In this document: in pieces, positions 22,701-31,112 of the stretch | How positions within the stretch are numbered: the stretch's first letter is position 1 | Layout of the letters: every line of letters begins with the position of its first letter | Origin: Platynereis dumerilii | Taxonomy: Eukaryota > Annelida > Polychaeta > Phyllodocida > Nereididae | Assembly (NCBI GenBank): GCA_026936325.1 | Contig: JAPTHN010000003.1 | Span: 81,953,006-82,017,005 of the forward strand | Reading direction: 5' to 3' | Length of the DNA: 64,000 nucleotides | Notes under the pieces: model-generated | What the model was told of the DNA's origin: nothing | Databases searched by the model: none | What the model saw: only the letters and a program-made list of their open reading frames with translations | Program-made: the position numbers and the translations under genes

Positions 22701-25700
22701 ATATTTGTGAATATCTTGTTTGCCCGATAACTCCTCTTGTATTTACACTTGGATCACCAAACAGGGATTATATATCATTGTAAGACCTTGAATTAGTTTT
22801 GACATCAGTGACCTTGACCTATATCTGTGACCTTGGCAGCCATATTTATGAAAAGCTTATATACACGACAACTCCACTATTATTCTCCATGGGACCACCA
22901 AACTCACAGGGATTTTGTATCAGAGTAACACCTTGAATGAATTGTAACATGGATGACCTTGAACCATTTCTGTGACCTTGGTGGCCATATTTGTTAAAAC
23001 TTTACGTAGGCCCTAGATGATGACTCACAAGCAACAGAATCTATGGCGGTGGCCGTGGATAGGAGTCGAGGTGGATGGGATTCGGAGGTGGATAGGAGTC
23101 TGGGCTGCGGACAGGAGTCGGGGGCAGCTGACAGGAGTCGGGGTCGGGGGGCAGCGAATAGGAGTCGGGGGTGGCGGGGGAGGCGGGCAGGAGTCGGGGT
23201 GCGCCGCGGGCGGCAGACAGGAGTCGGGTCTGGTGGATATTTTTTTTGGATAGAAACCCCCCCCCCCTGACCAACCCAACCCACACTCCGTAGGTGTTTA
23301 TACCACTTGCACTGCTAGCACAGGTATGTGCGCGTCTCGTGCAATCATTTCTAGTACACTTAAACTGAAATATATACCACCATCAACTTTGCTCAGCAAA
23401 GCACTCAATGCCATAACTACCGCCCATTGCACACTTGTGTGCCTTCTAGTTTTTGTTTTGCTATAGGACAATAAGCTGAAAGTCTTCATTTTAAAAATGA
23501 ATTGTACTTTTGAAATTGTCTCCATCTTCTGGGTTTAGATTTATCAAATTTTGTCAATTTCAGTATTATTCCCATTTCTGAAGGGCGTGGCTAGGAAGAT
23601 GGGTCTTCAACTGTTCCCAAAAGATGCAATGGGATTTTTTGAACAGGTACTAGTTTATAAGTCTGTTTATACCATTCGACACCTTTGTCAGCCATTCTCA
23701 TGGCGGTATTTCCGGACAATAATTCCCATATTCTTTGTTGTACACTTATCATCTCATGTTTGACTGTTTGTCTCATGGTATAAGCCGGTTATTCACAATG
23801 GGATCAGGAATATGTGTTTATCACATATTCCCTCTCCCATGGTGAAAAACCTATACATGTATGTAGTTCATGCAGCTAACTGTGAGCAATCTGATTGGTC
23901 TCAAGAATCAGACCAAGAGATTAATGTCATATCAACGAATGAAAAGTCCAATGGTTTTGTTACAGTCGAAGAAATTCGAATATACATTTTAAAGCTGTTT
24001 TTGGACATTAATGACACATCACAATACACCCTACTTATCATGTTGAGATTAACTGTCAATCTGTCATTGGGTAACTTCTGTAACTTTTGAGCTCAGTAAC
24101 GAGTGATGTGACTCATGTCGTGATAGCATGGCAAGTATAGAATATAACCTCAGTAAAAGCTTGAGTCATACAGAATTACATGGCAAATACAGGGAAATGA
24201 CCTCATAAAGAACAAACAATAACAAAAAAAAGATATGGTAATAACTATATATTAGGGTGGCCTAAAAAAACGAATTTTTTAATTTCAAATCGCATACCCC
24301 TCAATTTTGGGTGGAATGGTAAAATAAACACACTGTTAAAATTTTATAAAATTCCTGCAAGTCTAAGTGGTCTCCCAAGGCCACCCAATTTCAGCCAAAA
24401 ATATCTGAAAAATGCCCGTTTGCGTAATCGCGGTTCTAAATATCTCACTTATCATTTGACATACAATGATAATATTAATACCATTGTTCTCAGGAGAAAA
24501 TTAGCTTCAATTTGAGTATAAGGAAGCTATATTTATGATAACTTGGACGTTGACAGGATTTCAGAAAACTTAAAATTTCATGTTGTCCAGCGAAACCGCT
24601 TAAATTAATTGTCTAAATTGTCAAATTTTCCCAAATTTATATTCCTACTTTCGAAAAAGTAAAATTCTGTGATATGAAAATTCACAATTTATGTGTAACC
24701 ATGAATGACCAAAGCCGGGCACATCTCAAAAAACTTCAGAGCTGCAGGGCCAATCTTAGACTTTGGAATTGTTTGCAAACAATTAATTTAGAGAACTTTT
24801 AATATGGCACAAGGGAATAACACAGCAAAAGTATGTGATGTTTTGAGAGATGAGGGTTCAATACCACAGGATGTAAAGCCCAGTCTCTGAAAGCTTTCGG
24901 TGACAGGGCTATACATCCAGTATTATTGCACGAAGCTTATTTGGACAGCCGGCCAGGGACTACTGTAACGTGGTAATGTGAATTATTGTATTGAAAATGT
25001 TGTTCTTAAATTGCAAGCCAGGGTATATACACTCCGATGATGAACGTAGATTTGAGGGAGAGAGACAGCATATGTATAAACAATAATCCCTAGGGTGCAT
25101 AGAACTACAAGCGTGGCTGGATTTCTGCAAAAGAAAACTTTTATTTGAATGCCAACTTGAATAGTTTCTGGCAAAAAATGACTGCACTGAAATTTTCTTA
25201 ATGGTGTTGTGAAATCTTTAAATTCAATGATAAAATTTATGTGTGGCACTGAGAAGTCTCTAAAGTGTTAAAATGTTTTTCAGGATCATAAAATACCACG
25301 TTGATTGACATTTGGTGTCGTCAGAAAATGGCAAACTTCATAAAAAATGTATTCTTAATTGCCACGTATCATGGGTCTCTGCTGCAAGGATATCCTACCT
25401 TGCCAACCCTTAAACATTCGCCCTTTCCACAGGAAATTGTTCCTTATACTTTATTCTCAGTAGAATTTTTTTAATACAGCAAAATCGAACAATTTAGACA
25501 AATAATTTCAGCGGTTTGACCCGACAACTTAAATTTTGAGTTTTCTGAAATCCTGCTAGCTTCAAAATTGTCATGAATATAGCTTCCTTATACTCAAATT
25601 GAAGCTAATTTTCCCCTGAGAACAATGGTATTAATAGTATCACTGTAAATCAAATAATAAGCAAGAAATTCAGAACCGCGATTACGCAAACGGGCATTTT

Positions 25701-28700
25701 TTAGAAGCTTTGAGCTGAAATTGAGTGGCCTTGGGGGACCACTTAGACTTGCAGGAATTTTATAAAATTTTAACATTGTGATTATTTTACCATTCCACAC
25801 AAAATTGAGGGATATGCCATTTGAAATTAAAAAATTCGTTATTTTTAGGCCACCCTGCTATATATGAGTTGGGCAATTCTGTAAAGTCCTATTTACAGAT
25901 TTAACATTTTGACGTAGGTACACCGTGTGAGTACGTCTGACACGATGACATTCTGCCGTGTAGCTCAGCTCCTGTTGCACTTGGAGCTTTGATTGATGGT
26001 TTGCCTGATACCCCTATCACCTCCATGGCCTCATTCCTGTTTAACTACGAAATAGCTGAGGTGTAATGGTAGGGCTACACTAGTTGCTAAAGTGTAGAAT
26101 CTGCAAATCGGACTTTACAGAATTGCCCAATTGTGTTTTTATTCAGGTAACAGTCCAGGCCATGGAAACAAAGAAGTCAACGCCCGGAGGAAATACCGAT
26201 CTACTACAGTTGATGATGAATGCTCACAATTTGGAAATCACAGAAGAACAGAAAAAGGAAAATGAGGAATTTGGAGCAACTTATGAGAAGAATGCCAAAG
26301 GAGGTGTGACGCAAACTTTCACTTAGAAGTTTTAAAAATGATCTTGTACTTCAATGATAGGATGCTACAGTTTTGGAAAAGGTCTTATTTTGACCTTGTA
26401 TCGGTAAAATTAAAATTATCAAGAATTTTGTATAGTATATTTTCAGTATACAGCTGTATGGGAAAATTTGTCGAATATTGTTACTGATGAACATGCTGAA
26501 CTAGCTACGTAATTTTTCATGAAATTTATATAACACAATGATAATTATCAGAGATATAACTCTAGTCTGACTTCTATAAATACATTATTTACTATTTACT
26601 AAAATATTATGTTAATGAAGTTGATTTTTATCGTTTATGTATAGTTCCAATACTGCAATTCCATGACTAATGATAAGGATAAGGATAATTTTAATTCTTG
26701 ATCAGGAGTCCCTCTATGAAATATTAATTTTGTTGTTAAAGGGCCCCTGTTACATGTCAGGTGTTTGGTAAATTCAAACATTTTAGAGTATGACAAAATG
26801 AAAATAGATTATTCAAAGGGGAAAGTACAACGGACGCTTTAAGAAATGTCTTGAAATAATGATCAGGCATGACGCATACTTTTCATGTAGGCCTACTAAG
26901 TTGTATAATATATGTACCTACATCAGCATCAGAAGTAGGATGTTGGAAAAGGTTTGGCCTATAATAATTCTATGTTTTTAATATTAATTCATTTCAGGAC
27001 TGAAAATGTCGGAGATCACAGCCAATGGAGTGTTGGTTTTCTTGGCCGGGTATGACACCACTGGCATTTTGATGTCTCTCTTGCTTTATACTTTGGCTGT
27101 TGAACAAGAAATCCAAGAAAAGCTGTTCCAGGAAATCCAAGATGTTGCTGGTGATAAGGTACAATTAATTTAATTAGGCTAATGCTACTTCTAGGTTTCT
27201 CTTGAATGTGTTGTTAAACCAAAAACATTAACAGCTGAAGGACTTCTTATGTCACTATAATCTTCATTGCCAATTAAAATGGTTCCCTTTGTGTTTCATC
27301 ACATTTTGATATTTTAATATTATACAAATTAATATTTTACTGTATTTTATTTATATACAATTGTAAAGTGCATCTGAACATTTTTACTGTGTAAGACTGC
27401 GCCATATAAAGAAACTGATTTGATTTATTTGATTTATCAGGACGACATTGACTACAATGATATCTCCAAGATGCAATATTTGGACATGTGCATATCTGAA
27501 ACTTTGCGAGTATACCCTCCAGCACCAATGTGAGTCATGTTACTATTACATATATTGAAGATATTATAATCAATACTTCTTTGTATATTTATTTTGTGGA
27601 TTAGATAACAAGAAGGTACTAACAAAGATAGCAGCATTGTTACATTACTGATTTTTCTTTATTTCCTTGCCCTTTGAAAGTGACCATGTACTAGGCCAGA
27701 AATTGATTTTTAGCTTTCTGTATCTTCCTGAGGCACTTTTTCGCTGGGTGCTATAGGTAGGAAGAGAAAAGAAAATCTGTAATCTCAATTGTTTATTGTG
27801 TTGTTTTGATAAGAAATGTGGGTAATCCAAGAAAGCTAATTTTTTGCTTCAAAGGCAGAAAATCGGTTGGGTTTGTTGATCTGAGAAGCTGCAAGTTAAT
27901 TATTTCTGGCTTTAAATCTGCCAATTGCTCATTAGGAATTGATCTTTCATCATCAGGTTCGATAGAGTCTGTGAAAGAGACATTACAATTGAGGGAGTGC
28001 AATTCAAGAAGGGAGACATCATCATAGTACCATCAATATCACTACAATTTGATGAGAAGAGATGGCCTAACCCTGAAGTCTTCGATCCTGAAAGGTATTT
28101 GAAAACCACTTGCATATTCTAAAATCATCTGCATTAATTCATTATCAAAAGCTTCAAAGAAGTTTTCTGCAGTAACATTATTTTACACGTGTGTTGGTCC
28201 TGTTGGATGACATAAATGCATCAGATTCATATCAATATCATTATTTTAGGTTTACTCCAGAAGCGAAGAAGAACCGGGGTCCTTTTGACTGGATGCCCTT
28301 TGGATACGGCCCAAGGAACTGCATTGGAATGCGCCTGGCTCTCCTTGAAGCTAAAGTGGCCGTCGTTCAGGTCTTGAAGAAACAAAAGCTGGTCACTTGC
28401 GAGAAGACCAAAGTAAGTCACCGGGTCATCATTTGCTTTAAACATGTTAAAGCTGAATGTCCAGTTCGATGTCCTCTGGATGAAATATTAAATTGGCAGC
28501 CTCTTATATATTAAGTTTATGTGCTGAGGAAGCTAGAGATCTCTAACATGGGGTAAATATGTGACATGTTGAGGATTCTCATTTGCTCTCCCATCTCATC
28601 AATCAATCTTTGTGAGTACCCAGAACTGGGCTTAGTGTAAGACGGCTGCACTTACCATCTATATACCTATCGATAAGCCATTGGTGAATATTACATCAAA

Positions 28701-28797
28701 TAATCATTTTGCTCACTTGCAGGTCCCACTGAAATTTGACAAGATTGGCTTCAAGGTCAAGGAGGGAATTTGGATCAGCGCAGTGCCTAGAGAATGA
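16791..28797 (+). CDS. CYP-1: CYP3-clan cytochrome P450, 14 exons
   Basis: Heme-thiolate monooxygenase of 514 aa, expected in the ER membrane with NADPH-P450 reductase. Exons: 16791-16864, 18981-19077, 19532-19584, 19671-19767, 20566-20682, 21169-21260, 21404-21552, 23564-23646, 26147-26303, 26998-27158, 27441-27529, 27957-28094, 28250-28412, 28723-28797; phases all close. Seen: anchor helix at residues 5-25; hinge GIPGPKPLPIFG; WKRVRNLMTPTFSSGKLK (C-helix); FSGCYTMDVIGATSFGIEV as in CYP3A; I-helix AGYDTT at 323-328; ExxR 380-383; PERF 434-437; heme loop FGYGPRNCIG with Cys460. No inactivating change seen. Family knowledge: CYP3-clan enzymes oxidise lipophilic xenobiotics and steroids, and the clan includes thromboxane synthase. 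Substrate and subfamily cannot be assigned. Start supported by TATA spacing and identical exon 1 length in both paralogs. Confidence 0.95.
17014..17127. repeat. Long palindromic hairpin, gttattcacc family, copy 1
   Basis: Perfect 19-bp outer arms (17014-17032 and 17109-17127), imperfect inner arms (aatatgtgatttatcac and gtgataaacacatatt), and apex CCGAGGCC-TTTA-GGCCGAGG. It lies in CYP-1 intron 1. A related hairpin follows at 17185-17281. Confidence 0.8.
17177..17450. repeat. Interspersed repeat containing hairpin copy 2
   Basis: In inverted orientation this matches about 23660-23865. Shared blocks include TTATACCATTCGACACCT, TATTTC, CCCATATTCTTTG and the gttattcacc hairpin. Both copies are in CYP-1 introns. 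The short open frames in each copy are products of the repeat, not genes. Confidence 0.6.
17185..17281. repeat. Long palindromic hairpin, gttattcacc family, copy 2
   Basis: Same design as the copy 60 bp upstream: ggttattcacc...ggtgaataac outer arms and apex GCGAGGGC-GTTA-GCCCGAGC. It is part of a larger repeat (about 17177-17450) that recurs inverted at about 23660-23865. Confidence 0.75.
17615..17959. mobile_element. hAT-type MITE, 345 bp, with 8-bp target duplication
   Basis: Ends CTGGGGCGTAGAT and ATCTACACCCCTG form terminal inverted repeats. The element is flanked by the direct repeat TATTATAG at 17607-17614 and 17960-17967, exactly 8 bp as hAT transposases make. G/C homopolymers lie near both ends. 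Non-autonomous, in CYP-1 intron 1. Confidence 0.8.
18093..18300 (+). mobile_element. tRNA-derived SINE-like sequence
   Basis: A tRNA-like head has a pol III B box GGTTTGATCCC (18143-18153) and an A-box-like TGACCTGAGTTGATAG about 45 nt upstream, followed by an unrelated body. It differs from the SINE at 34560-34755. The 3' end is uncertain. It lies in CYP-1 intron 1. Confidence 0.45.
20872..20962. repeat. Inverted repeat in CYP-1 intron 5
   Basis: ACAAAATTGGTTTTTT at 20872 and AAAAAACCAATTTTGT ending at 20962 are 16-bp arms around a spacer that repeats ttggttttt/aaaaaccat words. Role unknown. Confidence 0.65.
21822..21848. repeat. Perfect short GC-rich hairpin
   Basis: GGTCACTGCGC-GAA-GCGCAGTGACC: 11-bp arms with a GAA loop, in CYP-1 intron 7. 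Same compact three-nucleotide-loop design as the hairpin at 2057-2105. Confidence 0.75.
21937..22004. promoter_or_regulatory. Cluster of three TGACGTCA palindromes
   Basis: TGACGTCA occurs at 21937-21944, 21972-21979 and 21997-22004 inside sequence resembling 40289-40364 (gagcacaatggtgatgacgt versus gagtcacaatggatatgacg). TGACGTCA is the consensus CREB/ATF site. Whether it is used is unknown; it is part of a repeat family. Confidence 0.5.
22520..23000 (+). repeat. Tandem array of ~144-bp units with TGACCTTGACCT
   Basis: Four diverged units start with TGACCTTGACCT-like sequence at 22523, 22668, 22809 and 22954 (spacings 145, 141, 145). Each continues with CTGTGACCTTGG and GGCCATATTTGTGAA. The reverse complement is AGGTCAAGGTCA, two directly abutting nuclear-receptor half-sites including the extended TCAAGGTCA form. 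It lies in CYP-1 intron 7. Confidence 0.85.
23040..23270 (+). repeat. G-rich minisatellite in CYP-1 intron 7
   Basis: About eight imperfect copies of GACAGGAGTCGGGGG / GGATAGGAGTC at 20-30 bp spacing, followed by a poly-C run. Strongly G-skewed on +, with many GGG runs capable of G-quadruplex formation. Open frames exist on both strands because stops are rare in such sequence; they are not genes. Confidence 0.85.
23660..23865. repeat. Inverted copy of the 17177-17450 repeat
   Basis: Begins tttataccattcgacacct and ends in a collapsed gttattcacc hairpin (about 23787-23855). Located in CYP-1 intron 8 just after exon 8. Diverged from the intron 1 copy. Confidence 0.6.
24253..25857. mobile_element. 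hAT-type non-autonomous element with ~370-bp inverted repeats
   Basis: Ends TAGGGTGGCC / GGCCACCCTG are flanked by CTATATAT at 24245-24252 and 25858-25865, an exact 8-bp target duplication. The two ends are inverted repeats for about 370 bp (24253-24620 and 25490-25857), roughly 85% alike by eye. The core (about 24620-25490) has only short frames and no recognisable transposase. It has a central hairpin around ggatgtaaagccc and gggctatacatcc (about 24859-24921). Located in CYP-1 intron 8. Confidence 0.85.
25869..26130. mobile_element. MITE abutting the exon 9 splice acceptor of CYP-1
   Basis: The left end TTGGGCAATTCTGTAAAGTC, continuing to about 25906, is inverted at about 26088-26130. A related single end lies at about 59588-59634. 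It sits 12 bp after the hAT element and only 16 bp before exon 9, so the probable branch-point region lies inside it. Confidence 0.75.
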
Positions 28798-28856
28798 ACA
28801 GGAATCTGAGCTGGCCATTTGGAAAGCCATTGCCACTGTGGTTCTGCACCATGGAC

Positions 28857-28862
28857 AATAAA
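28857..28862 (+). terminator. Polyadenylation signal, CYP-1
   Basis: AATAAA begins 60 nt after the stop codon and is followed by T/GT-rich sequence (cattttcgttcatttgtgat). It gives a short 3' UTR of roughly 80 nt. Confidence 0.75.
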
Positions 28863-28978
28863 CATTAGCTTATTTCATTTTCGTTCATTTGTGATATTTT
28901 GTGCATATCGTTGATGTCGCATACCATTCTTTATAAATATATACAAATTTTTCCCACAAATAAAGTTGTTGCTTATAG

Positions 28979-29942
28979 CAGGGCAGGTATGTAAAAAAAT
29001 AATGCATTTATACATAGAAGCATGAAACTTGGCGTACACTTAAAAAACATCTATACAAACATATTTGGATAGGGAGCCACTTTAGATTTAGCTTAGGTGG
29101 CTACTGGCAGCCATTTTCCAAAATGGCGGTCAATTCTTCCATTTTGCTGCTTTCTGCGTAGTTCCTACAACTAGAATACTCGTAAATATTGTTTTTAATT
29201 GCTTCTCTAAGTATTCAGTACATTACTATAACATTTTTGGTAGCCTTGGTCTATTTTCAGGCTTGTTGGAATCCTTTTTGTTAGAAATATTGATTTAAAC
29301 ACTGAATTTCGCGGTTACGGACGGTTACACCAATTTTCAAAAAAAGTTACATATTTGAATTCCTTGTAAGAAGAGCTTTCAAATGAGTACCCGCATCAAT
29401 GGGTTTCGTAAACTTTGTACGAAAATGGAAAAAATGACAATAAAATGATTTTTGAAGATTTTGTTTTTTCTTTGATTTTGACAAATAATTCACGGAAACT
29501 ATTCATGTGACCATTCATTTGAAAGCTCTTCTTACAAGGAATTCAAATATGTAGTTAAAATCAATTGAGATTCCATGAAACTATGGGAAACCGCGAAAAT
29601 TATACATTTTCTTCAACAGTTCTAACAAAAAGGACCCTGACTGCCCTAAAATTCTTCAGTTCAGTCCAGAAATCAATTGATAATGTTTTTTAGATCTGTA
29701 GATGGAATAATGAGCACTGTTTTTATACTTTCAAACTATGGGCACTTCACAGAAGCAGGAAAATTCGATGATTAGCCGCCACTTTGGAAAATGTCTGCCA
29801 TGAGTCAACCAGGAGAAATCTGAAGTGGCTCCCTATCTAAATATTTTCTTTCAGACGTTTTTGAAATGTGTGCCAAGTTTCATGCTTCTATGTATAAATG
29901 CACTATTAGGGCTACTTGCCTATTCATGACAAATCTGCCCCG
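28979..29942. mobile_element. Foldback element with ~400-bp inverted arms
   Basis: CAGGGCAGGTATG at the left and CAAATCTGCCCCG at the right open long inverted arms (about 28979-29390 and 29515-29942), sharing gcatttatacatagaagc, ccattttccaaa and aagaagagctttcaaatga. The innermost arms (about 29350-29386 and 29516-29552) match nearly perfectly. The central spacer is about 130 bp. Ends resemble hAT termini, but I cannot establish a target duplication. No coding capacity. Confidence 0.75.
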
Positions 29943-30384
29943 CTATTATATCTGATCAGATTATGTCATAATTTTACAACAGTCTTTCCTTATATTGGCA
30001 TGTCAAGAGCACACATGCAAATATTCAAGCTCTTGCCGTAGTTTAAAAAAGTATTTGTTTTATTCAAGATTGATGTTTTTCCATTTGATTAACTCTATAA
30101 CTCTTTGAGGTTTTTCTGATTTTTTACATACTCGAGAAGGGGGAGATAAATATGATGACTTAGCTAGCCTAAATTTTGAGTTCCTTGGAGTGTGAACATT
30201 TGTGCAAATAGGTTTGGTGAAGATGCTATTCTACTCCCAGTGATCACCACAATCAAGGAGATGCAATAAGTGCATCCATGTGCATGGAGCAGGAGATTCA
30301 GTTGGTGCATGCATTTTCAAGCAGGTGCCAACGATGCAGAAGGTCTGTGTTTGTGCAGTAGATGGTGCACATGAAGGCTGAATG

Positions 30385-30490
30385 GGTGATTGGGGCTTTA
30401 CATCCTATAATTGTGATGCATTTGGTAGGCTAATTCAGTCAGGAGTAAGACACAGCAGTGAGATGAAGGATGATTGAAACTGCCAACTAA
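30385..30490 (-). mobile_element. SINE tail fragment
   Basis: Matches the body of the SINE at about 34566-34670 (ggggctttacatcctat, gatgcatttggtaggc, aggagtaagacac). The tRNA-like head is missing, so it looks 5'-truncated. Confidence 0.5.
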
Positions 30491-30834
30491 TATAGATATG
30501 CTAATAGACATGCAGGTGCATTCTAAATGCTGCACATACAGGTGCATTTTGAAGAAACAATATTCTCAGTTTCAACCATGACACAGCCACTGGGATATTA
30601 CAAACGTGCCTGGTGTTTGATCATTCTAAAATAAACTTCAATGTAAAGCGTCTGTCATTATAAGCTAAAAGCTTTGATTCCATGATATGATCAACTTACA
30701 CTAGTTCAGCTGATTTTGCTTGGCCAATATGCACTGTACACTGGTATAATTTTCGCCAGCTGTAATCATTTATGAGCTCATATTTTATTCAAATTAAGAA
30801 AACAATGATTTGGTTGAAATATGAATTGGTTTCT

Positions 30835-30840
30835 TTTATT
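30835..30840 (-). terminator. Polyadenylation signal, CYP-2
   Basis: TTTATT on + (AATAAA on -) 273 nt after the CYP-2 stop. A second possible signal lies at 30784-30789. The 3' UTR implied contains the 27-bp minisatellite. Confidence 0.45.
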
Positions 30841-30953
30841 TGCTTTAAAGTATAAATACGTATCAGTATACAATTGACAACAAATGAAGCAAAATGAAAT
30901 ATTTCCTGAGTGTAGTGATAAATTTTTCATTGCCAGTGAAAAAGTAACAAAAT

Positions 30954-31054
30954 CTTGGTGCAGAAATGGCAGTAACAAATCTTGGTGCAGAAATGGCAGT
31001 AACAAATCTTGGTGCAGAAATGGCAGTAACAAATCTTGGTGCAGAAATGGCAGT
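30954..31054 (-). repeat. 27-bp minisatellite in the CYP-2 3' UTR
   Basis: Unit CTTGGTGCAGAAATGGCAGT plus AACAAAT. Three complete identical copies and a fourth partial copy of 20 bp. The identity of the copies implies recent expansion. Because 27 is a multiple of 3 it produces a repetitive open frame, which is not a gene. Confidence 0.9.
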
Positions 31055-31112
31055 ATTATCCTTTTATACGTGAGAAACTCCAAAAAGCATTTTCAATCGC
31101 AGATATTCCGAT

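Larger units (their letters stand above)
28798..30783. other. Convergent intergenic region between CYP-1 and CYP-2
   Basis: Tail-to-tail spacer. It holds the CYP-1 poly(A) signal, a foldback element (28979-29942) and a SINE-tail fragment (about 30385-30490). No gene seen. The stretch 29943-30380 shows nothing recognisable. Confidence 0.7.

Noticed and set aside
23017-23286. Several overlapping Gly/Arg- and Pro-rich open frames on both strands
   Set aside because: Produced by a G-rich minisatellite with few stop codons; no splice context and no domain.
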